Source: Ostreococcus mediterraneus (Eukaryota; Chlorophyta; Mamiellophyceae; Mamiellales; Bathycoccaceae). From it: 64,000 nucleotides of DNA. Position numbers and translations under genes: made by a program. The stretch lies in NCBI GenBank assembly GCA_012295225.1, contig WMKK01000015.1, forward strand, positions 410,421 to 474,420. The letters run 5' to 3'. Numbering within the stretch: the stretch's first letter is position 1; each line of letters starts with the position of its first letter. Shown in pieces: positions 40,075 through 50,210 of this stretch. Under the pieces are notes generated by a model, which was not told where the DNA came from, searched no databases, and worked only from the letters and a program-made list of their open reading frames with translations.

Positions 40075-40457
40075 GCGTCGCGCCAGACGCGCCGGGCGCG
40101 ATGCGCGCCGTCGCTCGACGGCGCGAGGTTGGGTCGTTTCAAAAACGCACACAATCTCATGATGTCAGTGACGTGTGCGTCGCGTAAATATTATAAACCG
40201 TGATTGATGGATTGCGTTCGGTTAGTTGCTTCCTCTTAACGTGGTTTAAAAAATATCAAGCCTAGCTTTTATTTTAGTGCGTGACTTTTGTGACGCTCAA
40301 GTTGTAAATCGACGCTCGAGGCTTTACTTAAAAAATTTTCGTATATCGCGTTGATGTGCGCCCGTGTTGATCAAAATGAACCAATATGAATAGAACTATA
40401 CATTTACAAAATAAATATCACCCGGATGGGTGCTTCGCTAGTGCAGCTGTTGCCATT
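40075..40457. other. 383 bp convergent 3' spacer
   Basis: Lies between the stop codons of the light-harvesting gene and the amylase gene. AT-rich from 40190 on, with AAAAAATATC, TTTAAAAAA-type and AAAATAAATA runs that could serve as 3'-end signals on both strands. No RNA gene or open frame is supported. Confidence 0.4.
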
Positions 40458-43040
40458 CTATCGCGACTGCGAGGAGACCGTCTCGAGAAAATCTCTGTCT
40501 TCCCAAATCGCCCAACCGTCGCCAGACGCGGTGCACTTCCAAGATTTGTTCGCCACCTTTTCGGTATTCGGTGACCAGTCTTCTTTTCCGATTTTCATAC
40601 AAATAGATGGCTTGCTGATGTCCACGTCAGACGAGCTACCAGATTCATCTTCTTCGATCGAGCGACCGAGGTGCGCGGCGTAGCACCCCGCCGTCGCTTG
40701 CTCAATGTGCACGGCGGCGCGAGACGTAATCCCAGCGCGTTTGCGTACTTCAAGCATGGCATTGATGCCTTCAGCGTACTTTTCGTCTTGCCAGTGATCG
40801 TAAAACACCGTTGGCGTTCCAGGGTGAGTCAAGATGTAGCAATAGCCTTGCAAAATCTTGCTCGAAGGGAACGGCCAGTGCTGAAGCGTGGACCCCGTGT
40901 CGTGATTTTCAATAAACGTCACCGCTCGCGAAGGCCACATGCCGCAAAATCCAGGCGGCTTGCCTTTAGAGTCAATCAACCGCCAGTACTCCGTGCGACC
41001 GAGTGCTTCTTGTAAGATGCCCTTGGTGGTGAAATCAAACGCCGCCGTGTTACCGCCAGTCGAGTCCACCCAGTCGCACGTGCGCTGACGGTGACGATCC
41101 TGGTTGTATTCCAAAACTCCGTCGCGGTAATCACACGCGTCCCAGAATTCGCCAAACGACAAGAACGGGCGAGTCTCTTCGACGTACTCCCCGGTGAACG
41201 TGCCAGAATATCCCTTGACAAAGTCAAATCTCCAACCGCGGAAGCCGACATCTTCGCGAAGCCATTTGAGCCACGTCTTCAAATCTTCGCGCACGAAATC
41301 TTGCGTGTGGTCGATATTTGGCGCGGGCAAGTAATCTTCACCGGTACCTCGTGCCCCTTTGCCGCCAAAGTCGGGGTTTTCGCACGTCACCGCCCGAGCA
41401 TCCCACGCAATTTTCCCCGTGTACTGATTCCAGCGCCCGGCGTCGTCTTGCGCTTCGGCGCATCGATGGTTAATAACGATATCAGCCACTGGTGTGATGT
41501 TATACTCGCGCATACGAGCAATACACGAGCGAAGCTCTTCTTCGGTGCCGTAGAACGAGTTCAAGTCGTATAAATCCGTGGGCAAGTACCCTTGCTTACT
41601 CACCGACTTGGTCGGCGGCGGCATCCAAATCGACGTAAACCCAGCCTTGGCGATGTCAGGCGCTTGCGAGATGAGCACCTCGTACCAAGTTCTACCCTCG
41701 GTAACCTTTTCGTTGCACGACTCCCAGTTAAATCCCTGTAAGATAATTTCCTTGCCGTTACCGCAAGGCGTGGAAGGTAGCGGGCGAGATAACGGTGACA
41801 TCAACGGCGTTTGCGGCGCCATGGGTTCGATGCGCCCAGCCATGGACTTAGGCTTGGCGAGCGTGTTGTGTTCATCCACTGGCCGCTGTGACTTTGAGAT
41901 CGTCGACATCGGTACTTTCTCGATGACGGACGTGATGTCTTTGCGTGCGCGATCGCGCGCCGCGAGTGCGGCTTCAATAGCGGCGAGCTTGCGCTCAAAC
42001 ATCGCCCGCGCATCCGCGCGTTCAGCCTCAATCGCCGCGCACGGATCTTGCGACTGCTCGTATTCGTTGCGCTCATCCGTGTCCCACAAGCCATCGATAC
42101 CACACGTTTCTACATCAGCGTATACGCGTTCGATTTGCACCAACTTGGCCGTCGCGCTCGCCAACTCTGCGGCAACTATTTCGAGCTGCGACGCCATAAA
42201 CAGGGGATCCGCCGACGTCACGGACAACGAAGAAGAAGAAGAAAACGCCCCACCAGCCGCGGCGGCAAGTTGTTTGTTGACCACGCCTCGTCGCTTCAAC
42301 GCGAGTACCTCGGCTTCGGCGGCGACGCCATAAATTTTTGGCTGCCTCGACGTGTACATGAGCGCGCTCGGGTGCGACGGCGTCAGCGCTTGCAAGATGA
42401 ACTGCCTTAAATCTTCAAACTGCGATTCGGGGACTTGCGTAGGGACTTTTCCCGAGCCATCATTCACGGTGTCATCGAATGACCGACTTCCCGAATCCGC
42501 ATCCACGGTGACGTAGAAGACATCATCAATAGTCCTCCCGCTCGACGTCGACCGCGTAAACGAGCTCTGCACGTCCAACCCGTAATTCGTCAACGCCGAA
42601 ACAATCTTCGCCAACTCACCACGCTTATTCGGACCCAAAACGCGAATAGAAGTATTCTGACCATCACCAGGATTATCCAAATACACCGTAAACGCCGTTC
42701 GAGACGAGACCGCCGCGACGGCTTCTTCATCGTCCCCAACCTCCGCCGCGCGCGCGCCCGCCTCCGCCAACGTCGAGTCGCCCTCCGACCCCGACCCGCT
42801 CGCTTGACGCACCGCGCGCGTCACACACGACAACCGTCGCGCGCGCGCATTCACCTTCGACGACGACGCCGTCGTCGTCGTCGTCGTCGTCCCGCGCGCC
42901 GACGCCCGCGCGCGAACGCCCCACCGACGTCCCGCGCGCGCCCCGTCCCCGAGCACCCCCGCCGCGCCGCCGCGCCCCGCACCCATCGTCGTCGTCGACG
43001 ACGACGACATCACCATCGCCACCATCCCGCCCGGCGTCAT
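40458..43040 (-). CDS. Alpha-amylase (plant-type GH13) with N-terminal ACT domain
   Basis: 860 residues. Residues 1-110 are low-complexity and may contain a transit peptide. An ACT domain occupies about 116-185: VYLDNPGDGQNTSIRVLGPN, GELAKIVSALTNYGLDVQSS and DDVFYVTVD. A helical, partly coiled segment (~230-420) follows. The amylase begins EIILQGFNWES and has VADIVINHR, GWRFDFVKGY with the nucleophile Asp (~603), SFGEFWD with the acid/base Glu (~632) and FIENHDTGS (~711). All catalytic residues are intact, so it should hydrolyse internal alpha-1,4 bonds of starch. The plant AMY C-terminal beta domain is shortened and ends in WKCTASGDGWAIWE. An amino-acid-binding regulatory ACT domain on an amylase is unusual. 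Confidence 0.92.
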   Translation of the reverse strand: MTPGGMVAMVMSSSSTTTMGAGRGGAAGVLGDGARAGRRWGVRARASARGTTTTTTTASSSKVNARARRLSCVTRAVRQASGSGSEGDSTLAEAGARAAEVGDDEEAVAAVSSRTAFTVYLDNPGDGQNTSIRVLGPNKRGELAKIVSALTNYGLDVQSSFTRSTSSGRTIDDVFYVTVDADSGSRSFDDTVNDGSGKVPTQVPESQFEDLRQFILQALTPSHPSALMYTSRQPKIYGVAAEAEVLALKRRGVVNKQLAAAAGGAFSSSSSLSVTSADPLFMASQLEIVAAELASATAKLVQIERVYADVETCGIDGLWDTDERNEYEQSQDPCAAIEAERADARAMFERKLAAIEAALAARDRARKDITSVIEKVPMSTISKSQRPVDEHNTLAKPKSMAGRIEPMAPQTPLMSPLSRPLPSTPCGNGKEIILQGFNWESCNEKVTEGRTWYEVLISQAPDIAKAGFTSIWMPPPTKSVSKQGYLPTDLYDLNSFYGTEEELRSCIARMREYNITPVADIVINHRCAEAQDDAGRWNQYTGKIAWDARAVTCENPDFGGKGARGTGEDYLPAPNIDHTQDFVREDLKTWLKWLREDVGFRGWRFDFVKGYSGTFTGEYVEETRPFLSFGEFWDACDYRDGVLEYNQDRHRQRTCDWVDSTGGNTAAFDFTTKGILQEALGRTEYWRLIDSKGKPPGFCGMWPSRAVTFIENHDTGSTLQHWPFPSSKILQGYCYILTHPGTPTVFYDHWQDEKYAEGINAMLEVRKRAGITSRAAVHIEQATAGCYAAHLGRSIEEDESGSSSDVDISKPSICMKIGKEDWSPNTEKVANKSWKCTASGDGWAIWEDRDFLETVSSQSR

Positions 43041-43542
43041 CCCGCGACGACCGCGCGCGACCCCACGCGCGCGCGCGACACCACCGACGCGAGCGCTTTA
43101 TCCGTTCGCGCCACCCACGAATGCGGCGATATCGCGCGCGCGTCGCGTCGCTCGCGTCGTACCGTACCGTACCGTACGCGCGCGCACACACACACACACG
43201 CGTCGTCGTCGTCGTCGACGCCTCGCGCGCGACTCTGACGACGTCGACGACGACGACTCGGTCGACGACGACGACGACGAGGGTTCCATCTTGCGCCGGC
43301 GTCGACGTCGTCGTGGATGGGTGTCCAGTCAGCATGGGTGATTTCGTATAGGTAAACAGTACACTACGCAGCGCACACACGACGACCGCGCGAGGACGAA
43401 CGCGCGGTCCTCGGTCGTCGGGCGACGCGCGTCGTGCGAGGCGTCTTGTGTTCATAGAACACGCTCTTTTGAGCGATCTCCTGATGATTCTACCAATGGA
43501 AAGGTTCTAGCCATATCGTAGTCCTACTTTTGATAAGACATC
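43041..43542. promoter_or_regulatory. 502 bp region upstream of the amylase gene
   Basis: CGT/CGTCGT microsatellites occur at 43200-43320, with (CA)n at 43185-43198 and two adjoining hairpins: GTGTTC-ATA-GAACAC at 43448-43462 and CGCTC-TTTT-GAGCG at 43462-43475. Frames here are repeat-derived Arg/Asp/Val strings. No gene is supported. Confidence 0.45.
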
Positions 43543-44385
43543 AGGCTGAAAAAGAGATTCCTATATTTCTATAATTTTCTCGGACATTCGGCGCGGATGT
43601 AGAGACCTCGGAAAAGTGCGAAAAGAGATTTCTATAACTCTCCCGACGACTAAAATAGCGCCCGACGACAGACGCGCGCGCCAAAAGACGCGCGAAACGA
43701 ACCAAAGAACGCGTCAACTATTGCGCTTCTTTCGTCGTTCAGGGCTTGGAGTTGCGCGCCCTGATGATGGAGCACTTACGTTTACACGATTCTATGCACA
43801 AACAGTACTGTGACATGGTCACTTTTGCTTGAAATACGCACGCGCGCGTNNTGACGCGCGCGACACGCGCGCGCGTGCGGAGACGGTCACACATGCTTTC
43901 GGTGCGGTGATGGAACGTTCAGGTGCAGAGAAACGCGCGCGATGGCGCACATGTGGCGCTTCCCGTGGCGCACCAATGAATCTCTTTTCGCAACGGAAAA
44001 CGGCTCAATGAATTGGTCGATTAACTCAAGACTTGTGTCCCTAAACGCTACCGTATAAGTCCTAATTAGCCCCCATACTTAAGGATTTCAATTTTGTCAG
44101 AATCCCTTGAGAACGCGTACGTCACACGCGCGCGCGCGACGCGCACGCGCGCGTCGCACGCACGATGCGCTTGCGACGTCCTATGCTGAAGCACACGCCG
44201 TGAGATGGCGTTAATCGGCGCCCAGGCCCGTGCGTAGTCGATAGAAACGCATTAGCGCGTGATCATTGAAATCTGACACATCCACCACATCATGACGCGC
44301 CGCTTCCGAACGAAGACCCCCTCCTCGAAGGCCCTCGCGAGGTAAGTGCATAGACATTATTTTTGCACACGTGTTTGACGCATGA

Positions 44386-45012
44386 TGTAGCCTGCAATCG
44401 TGCTTTAAGCTCTCTCCCGAGGAGAAAGCTCGAGTGCAGTCTGACATCGACGATGCGTGCGTTGCGTGGCTTGTATCCGTTCGTTTAAAAGAGAACGACA
44501 AGATCGCCTCGAGCCTCTCCGCATTGCAATGTTGGGGAAATACGAAAAGTGGTATGGCACAGATGCTGTCGCCGGAATGGGGGGCGAAGAACGTGCGTGC
44601 TGCGCGAAGGCAGTACCTCTCCAGCCGTGCACAGGAAGCGTACATCAAGGCACGAATAGATGCTGAGTATGACGTCGCCGTGGCTAAAACGCCGTCGCCG
44701 GACACAGAACCGGCCAGCGACGCGTATACGATGAAAAAAAGTATTTACATACGCAAATCCGCGAAGGAACAGCTCTTATGGGCGAAGGCCGTGGCGGAAG
44801 TCGCGACGAAAGTGACTGACGTTAAAACAGCATGTGCAGAGTTGAAAAAAGCAACAAAGAAAAACGTTGCGATTAAAGTAATGAAAGACGCGGTGAAGCG
44901 GTTTATTAACGTCGCGAACGAGAACGCTGAACCTCTGATGACATGGGAAGACGTTCGCAGGAGCTGTCCACCGGAAGCGCGGCGCGCGCCCACAAGCCGG
45001 GGCGGCGGGTGA
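44386..45012 (+). CDS. Uncharacterised open frame inside the 2.8 kb element
   Basis: Open from 44386; the first in-frame ATG is at 44554. Reading from the open start gives a helical protein, SPEEKARVQSDIDDACVAWL, then ALQCWGNTKSG, MLSPEWGAKNVRAARRQYLS and a Lys/Ala-rich helix ending VMKDAVKRFINVANENAE. Composition is less Arg- and GC-heavy than chance frames nearby, suggesting real coding. A TGATGTAG-CCTGC junction at 44383-44395 could be a splice acceptor for an upstream exon. It ends where the next frame opens, so the two may be one gene joined by splicing or split by a frameshift. No family is recognised. Confidence 0.4.
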   Translation, partial: CSLQSCFKLSPEEKARVQSDIDDACVAWLVSVRLKENDKIASSLSALQCWGNTKSGMAQMLSPEWGAKNVRAARRQYLSSRAQEAYIKARIDAEYDVAVAKTPSPDTEPASDAYTMKKSIYIRKSAKEQLLWAKAVAEVATKVTDVKTACAELKKATKKNVAIKVMKDAVKRFINVANENAEPLMTWEDVRRSCPPEARRAPTSRGGG

Positions 45013-45547
45013 CAAGAGCGAGTCTGACGAAGACAGCGACAACGACAGCGACGGTGAGGATGGTGACGACGATGACGCCGCGCACGACGAAGAACTGCAA
45101 GCGCGAATCACTTCTGGCAACGTTATGCATTTCCCGATCAACCGCAAGTCACGCTCTCATGCGCCAGCGGCTGCGAAGGTTCGAACAGGTGTGCAGCGCT
45201 CAAAGCGCGCCAGGGAGAATGATTCAGAATTGCGTGGACAAGCAAAGCGCACCGAGAAGCGACGTAAATCAACTCGGAGCTTGGCCACGACGAATGATGA
45301 CTCTGAAAAGAATACCGAGAACGCGTTTCGAGAGCGTACGGCCCGTCGGGCCACCGCTACGGGTGTTCGCCATGTGAAACTTCAGGCGGCGCCGTCGCAA
45401 GCAATCAGTGCTGGTGATGACATCTTTGGATGCGCGAGCTGCCGCGGGCGTCTGACTGGATGCAATTGTTGCTACAAATTCCACGCCGATGGTAAGGAAT
45501 CAGCGCGTGCGGTTACCCTACGTGGGGATTCCCGCGCGCGTAGCTGA
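44942..45547 (+). CDS. Second uncharacterised open frame inside the 2.8 kb element
   Basis: Overlaps the end of the previous frame in the next register. It begins with an acidic stretch (DKSESDEDSDNDSDGEDGDD), continues with a long basic region (RKSRSHAPAAAKV, RKSTRSLATTNDDSEKN) and ends with a Cys cluster, CASCRGRLTGCNCCYKFH, that could bind zinc. ATG 45125 is its first Met after the acidic run. The acidic-basic-Cys order looks like a nucleic-acid-binding or nuclear protein, but no domain can be named. Confidence 0.35.
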   Translation, partial: HGKTFAGAVHRKRGARPQAGAAGDKSESDEDSDNDSDGEDGDDDDAAHDEELQARITSGNVMHFPINRKSRSHAPAAAKVRTGVQRSKRARENDSELRGQAKRTEKRRKSTRSLATTNDDSEKNTENAFRERTARRATATGVRHVKLQAAPSQAISAGDDIFGCASCRGRLTGCNCCYKFHADGKESARAVTLRGDSRARS

Positions 45548-46315
45548 CGGCGCGGAAACACGACCCCTCAAAATTCATGAAATAATCAACCAAAATGAAC
45601 CCGTGCGTGAAGCGCGTCCACCGACGCGAGCGACGCATCTCAGGCCTCCGCGCGCGAACCCGACGTAGTAAACATAAACGTTAATAAGTATCGAACGTCA
45701 TTCCTTTTGAATACTGCAGCGTTCGCCTCCGCAGCGTCCGCAACATCGCCCGTGTCGATTCGATGCTTCGCGAAGGACGATTCTTCCCCGACGTTCCCGA
45801 GCCCATCGCGCCCACACGCGCACGTTCTACGACCATCCAAAGAAAGAGGAAGATGAAAAATAGTGTTTATGACACGCGTGCGCACGTCGCGGGCGCGCGC
45901 ATGGCGCGGCGACGACGTACGTGCCCGAAAGTGACGCGCCTCTGAACCCTAGACGCACACATTTCGTTACGCGACGCACCGCTCGTTATTTTTGCAGGTG
46001 TCAGATTTGCAAAATTCAAAAAGTTGCCAACTTTGACGACGCACCGACGACGCGTGCGATAACGAAACGTGACAATATCCGACGACGGCGAAGAAAATAT
46101 TATTCCCGATCGAATGCGATTCTAAACGCGCGAAGGGGCTTCGTGGCGGCGCTACACGGCGTCGCCAAAGTCAGGTGTCAGATTTTTTGACCCGTTTTTA
46201 GGACTTATACGGTATAATTATAGAGTTTTTTAGAATCCGGCGGACGCTATAACGCTATAAATATTCGGACATTCGGCGTGAAATTATAGCGTTATACCGA
46301 TCTCTTTTCCAGCCT

Positions 46316-47233
46316 CACGTGGAACACCACGCACCGAGCGCTCCTTCACCTTTTACAAAAACGCCTCTAGACGCGCCGCGACGACGCCGATCGATCTGAC
46401 ATTTGGTGCACAGGTGCGTGATTACTTTTTCGTTCGAACCACCTCATTAATGCGTTTGATTTCGCGATGAATCGCGCACCGGCGCGTCGACGCGCGCGGA
46501 CAAGAGAAGGCCAAGGACGCGGCCGAAGAGTGATTATATCTGGTATAGCGTATATAGAGCGTATATAGAGCGTCGAGTCCCTCACCCGTCTTGAGTCGTG
46601 AACGGTCAAATACCACGTCGCGACCGCACGCGCGCGCGGACCGACGACGACGACGCGCGGCTGGATGGGATGATTGATTGGCGGTCGGGGCGCGGGCGAC
46701 AGAAGACGACGCGACGGGTTCGAGGTACGCGAACGGCGATGCGATGCGCGCGTGAACGGCGATGCGCGCGCGCGTGCACGAGGAGGAGGAGGATCGATTG
46801 GTTTCGACTCGAACGATGACGATGATGATTCGTCGGCGCGTCAACGATTTGATTTGAATCGATGATGATGATGATGATTCGCGCGGGCGTCGTGATCTCG
46901 TTGGTGTTGATCTCGCGCGGGCGAGACGTGGCGTCGTACGCGTGGTGTCGCGTGTGGAGGGATGTGTGTGCGTGGTGTACGCGCGCGGAGGATCGGTTGG
47001 GGGAGGGGCGGGCGCGGAGACGGGACGATCTCGAGACGCGCGCGCGCGCGACGGGACACGCGCGCGCGCGACTCGGGGTGGGGTTCGGGGTTGGAATCGC
47101 GACGCGTCGTGGGATCGTGGGATGGGATGCGTGTGACGTCGTCGTCGTCGTCGTGTGAAAGTGTTTTGAGTTGAATGTGCGCTGACCAGTTGCGTATTTT
47201 GTCGTCTTTGCGCGCGCGCGACAGTCAGTCACC
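46316..47233. promoter_or_regulatory. Actin upstream region, possible 5' UTR intron
   Basis: 918 bp between the element and the actin ATG. A direct repeat GCGTATATAGAGC lies at about 46545-46570 and supplies TATA-like sequence. Just before the ATG are a branch-like GCTGACC (47181-47189) and an acceptor-like CGACAG (47219-47224). An upstream GTACGC at 46725 fits the donor consensus of this genome, so a leader intron of about 500 nt is plausible. This is inference only. GATGAT and CGTCGT runs fill the middle. Confidence 0.4.
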
Positions 47234-48367
47234 ATGGCGGATGAAGGCGAAGTCTCCGCGCTCGTGTGCGATAACGGTTCCGGTATGGTCAAGGCTGGCT
47301 TTGCCGGGGATGATGCCCCTAAGGCGGTGTTCCCGTCCATCGTTGGTCGTCCGCGACACCACGGCGTGATGGTGGGTATGGGTCAAAAGGATTGCTACGT
47401 CGGCGACGAGGCGCAAAGCAAGCGCGGGATTTTGACGTTGAAGTACCCGATTGAACATGGCATCGTCACCAACTGGGACGATATGGAGAAGATTTGGCAC
47501 CACACGTTTTACAATGAATTGCGCGTGGATCCGGCGGAGCACCCGGTGTTGTTGACGGAGGCGCCGCTCAACCCGAAGGCGAATCGCGAGAAGATGTGCC
47601 AAATCATGTTTGAAACGTTCAACGTACCGGCGATGTACGTCAGCATTCAAGCCGTGTTGTCGTTGTACGCGTCTGGCCGTACGACTGGTATGGTACTCGA
47701 TTGTGGTGACGGTGTGTCACACACGGTGCCGATTTACGAAGGCTACGCGTTGCCGCACGCCATCTTGCGTCTCGACCTCGCCGGTCGCGACTTGACGGAT
47801 TACATGGTTAAAATTTTAACCGAGCGCGGGTACTCGTTCACGACGTCCGCCGAGCGTGAAATCGTGCGTGATATCAAGGAGAAGCTTGCGTACGTCGCGG
47901 TCGATTTCGAGGAGGAAATGGCGACGAGCCAAAGCTCGTCTTCGATTGAAAAATCGTATGAACTTCCCGACGGTCAAATGATCACCATCGGCAACGAGCG
48001 CTTCCGCTGCCCCGAAGTGTTGTTCCAGCCCAGTCTGATTGGCATGGAAACGCCTGGTATTCATGAAACGTGCTACAACTCCATCATGCGATGCGATGTC
48101 GACATTCGTCGCGACTTGTACGCCAACATCGTGCTCTCTGGTGGTACCACCATGTTCCCGGGCATCGCCGACCGCATCTCCAAGGAGCTCACCGCCTTGG
48201 CGCCGTCCTCGATGAAGATCAAGGTTGTCGCCCCGCACGAGCGCAAGTACTCCGTGTGGATTGGTGGCTCCATCCTCGCCTCGTTGTCCACGTTCCAACA
48301 AATGTGGATCGCCAAGCAAGAGTACAACGACGCGGGTCCGAGCATTGTACACAGAAAGTGCTTCTAG
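47234..48367 (+). CDS. ACT: Actin
   Basis: 377 residues, collinear with conventional plant and animal actins from [20 protein letters not shown] to PSIVHRKCF. It contains the ATP-binding [17 protein letters not shown] and [20 protein letters not shown] loops, the D-loop [20 protein letters not shown] and the signature [18 protein letters not shown]. It forms microfilaments. The coding sequence is intronless and uses third positions more evenly than neighbours, as expected for a highly expressed, conserved gene. A few unusual substitutions occur in subdomain 4 ([15 protein letters not shown] is standard). Confidence 0.99.
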   Translation: MADEGEVSALVCDNGSGMVKAGFAGDDAPKAVFPSIVGRPRHHGVMVGMGQKDCYVGDEAQSKRGILTLKYPIEHGIVTNWDDMEKIWHHTFYNELRVDPAEHPVLLTEAPLNPKANREKMCQIMFETFNVPAMYVSIQAVLSLYASGRTTGMVLDCGDGVSHTVPIYEGYALPHAILRLDLAGRDLTDYMVKILTERGYSFTTSAEREIVRDIKEKLAYVAVDFEEEMATSQSSSSIEKSYELPDGQMITIGNERFRCPEVLFQPSLIGMETPGIHETCYNSIMRCDVDIRRDLYANIVLSGGTTMFPGIADRISKELTALAPSSMKIKVVAPHERKYSVWIGGSILASLSTFQQMWIAKQEYNDAGPSIVHRKCF

Positions 48368-48701
48368 ATTTTTAGCGATCGTGCAAAAGAACGACGACGT
48401 CGGAGGCCAATGAGAGTCGTTTTTGCAAGTGTGTGCGCTCCACGTCGCAACGATTGAACATACTTAAAAAGAACATCGAATGCGTGTAATTTCAAAACAA
48501 CAAATCATCATCAAACACAAACGAACGCGACGCGACGCGACGCGACGCGCGCACACATCCATGCGTTACGATGGTGTTAACAGTGGTGATATTGTAATAA
48601 ATTTAAAACTAAAAATGTATACTGACCGGCGCCTCTAATAATACCTACAGAAAAGGTTGAAAAGCGGCGTCCCGTCGTCGTCGTCGCGTTGTGTGCAAAT
48701 T
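48368..48701. other. 334 bp convergent 3' spacer
   Basis: Between the stops of actin and the FTR subunit. Contains a GCGAC pentamer run (about 48527-48550) and AT-rich 3'-end-like stretches (48590-48620, AATAAATTTAAAACTAAAAA). No gene was seen. Confidence 0.4.
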
Positions 48702-49386
48702 TTACATGTCCTCGGTGAGCTCAATCAGTTCCTCCGTGGTAATCGTCTGCTCCTCGCCAGCAAAATCATTATCTTCCGTCAAGAACAACATACAATGGCA
48801 TTCCTTTCTCTCACGCATCGGCACACACGGGCAGTTCCAGAATCCATTCGCCACCTCAGCCTCCTTATCGTCGTAGTGTCGACACGGGCACAACGGCGCC
48901 CCGAGCGTGTCCTTGTGTTCAGCCAAACCTTGAATCACCACCGCCGTCACGCTCTTATCCATGCAAAAGTACGTTCCACTACCACGCGCATACTGTTCTG
49001 AAAATTTACGCATCACTTCCAAATTCTTCTCCGACGCTGCGATAACGATTACGATACGCGCGAGGTCGTCGACGTCAGTCGCGCGTCGAGGGGGTCTCAC
49101 CCAAACCCAAATCACCACTCTTCGTACAATCCCGCGACGCATCAACGCCGTGGCGTCACCGCGCGCGCGCGCACACGCTACGCGAACGTTCGCGCACACG
49201 ACGCGGTGTGATGGTACCGCACGCGCGACGCACGGCGCGCGCGCGCGGGCGAACGCGCACCGCACGATCGGGCTATCCACAACGCGCGCGCGAGACACGC
49301 GCGACATTAGACGCACCTGCGGCGCGAGTGACGACGGACGTCGTCGACGATCGTCGCGCGATGCGCGTTGTGTTTGATGCGCGCAT
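48702..49386 (-). CDS. FTRC: Ferredoxin-thioredoxin reductase catalytic (beta) subunit, one intron
   Basis: Plastid 4Fe-4S disulfide reductase passing electrons from ferredoxin to thioredoxins. Exons on the minus strand are 49386-49317 and 49036-48702 (134 aa). The 280 nt intron has donor GTGCGT, branch ACTGACG and acceptor CGCAG. Exon 1 is nearly all transit peptide (MRASNTTRIARRSSTTSVV), joined to ASEKNLEVMRKFSEQYARG. The cluster and active-site cysteines are all present: TYFCMDKSV, LCPCRHYDDK, FWNCPCVPMRERKECHCMLF. The frame reads back through the intron to 49397, but the splice gives a far better presequence. Confidence 0.95.
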
Positions 49387-50100
49387 GATCGCCGCACGGC
49401 TCGCGGTGGATGTGGTGAACATCGTCGTCATCGTGCGTGCGTGCGTGTGCGGCGTTGCCGCGTCATCGGCATCATCGGCGTCGTGGACGTGGGCTGCGTT
49501 GGCGGAAACAGCATACTAGGGGCGTACATCCTACATATGTAGGCCCGGCCTGCATACGCGTGCATACCATACTTAACACATAATAAGCGTATGCAATATA
49601 CCGCTTGAGTGATACATACCGTACATATGGTGTTAAGTACGAGTGTTTTGCGCACCGATCGTGTAAATATGCGCCGGATAAAACCAATATTTCTGAACCC
49701 TAATCACCCCTCGTCGCGTACCTTAAAATGACCAGTCATTTCGTCTGGTATTTACGTAATTATTGGACTATCAATGTATTTCTAAAAATCATGCCCCACA
49801 TAAAAGTCGTTTTTCTATGGCCGTATGCACGCCCCCGGGGCGTGCATCCTACATATGTACGTACATATACATCTACATACCATTCGTACATATACATACC
49901 GCCAACACAGGACGTGGGTGCACCACGTGGGTGCGTTTATTAGAGGGTATGGGTACTTGAGTATGGTGAGCGTAGGGTTTATCGGGTGGTTGGTGGTCTC
50001 ATTAGAGGGTTTGGTGTTTACAAGCGTGATGCATCGTCAGCCGTGTTTGCATTCATTTCATGTGACTACCGGTAGAAGATGTTATTATAAAACCAAAGTT

Positions 50101-50133
<33 letters not shown>

Positions 50134-50210
50134 TGCTGGTCGGTGTGTTGATACCAGCATCATTGTCGTTATCGGCAACGCCGACGACGCCGACGCGGGC
50201 GACGTGCGTT
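49387..50210. other. 824 bp AT-rich spacer with inverted repeats
   Basis: Contains two copies of CATCCTACATATGTA (about 49527 and 49847), an inverted pair TACTTAACAC/GTGTTAAGTA some 50 nt apart (49570-49640), telo-box-like AACCCTAA (49696-49703) and TAGGGTTT (49973-49980), and an (ACG)11 microsatellite at 50101-50133. GC content drops well below that of the coding sequence. No gene is supported. Confidence 0.5.
50101..50133 (+). repeat. (ACG)11 microsatellite
   Basis: Eleven perfect ACG units in the 3' flank of the mitochondrial bL12 gene. Confidence 0.9.

Larger units (their letters stand above)
43543..46315. mobile_element. Putative 2.8 kb DNA element with imperfect terminal inverted repeats
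   Basis: The left end (AGGCTGAAAAAGAGATTCCT) and the reverse complement of the right end (AGGCTGGAAAAGAGATCGGT) agree at 28 of the first 35 positions. A second, perfect 17 bp inverted pair (TACCGTATAAGTCCTAA) lies inside at 44049-44065 and 46198-46214. The 13-mer CGGACATTCGGCG occurs in direct orientation near both ends (43581-43593 and 46266-46278). Codon-biased host genes are absent for 4.2 kb around it, while most spacers here are under 300 bp. No target-site duplication and no recognisable transposase were found, so it may be a non-autonomous DNA transposon or an unfamiliar family. Confidence 0.55.

Noticed and set aside
43462-43475. CGCTC-TTTT-GAGCG hairpin as a histone mRNA 3' stem-loop
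   Set aside because: The stem is only 5 bp and no histone gene lies nearby.
46598-47170. Several overlapping frames upstream of actin
   Set aside because: They consist of Arg/Asp/His and GATGAT-derived strings on all frames; no ordered motif and no consistent codon use.
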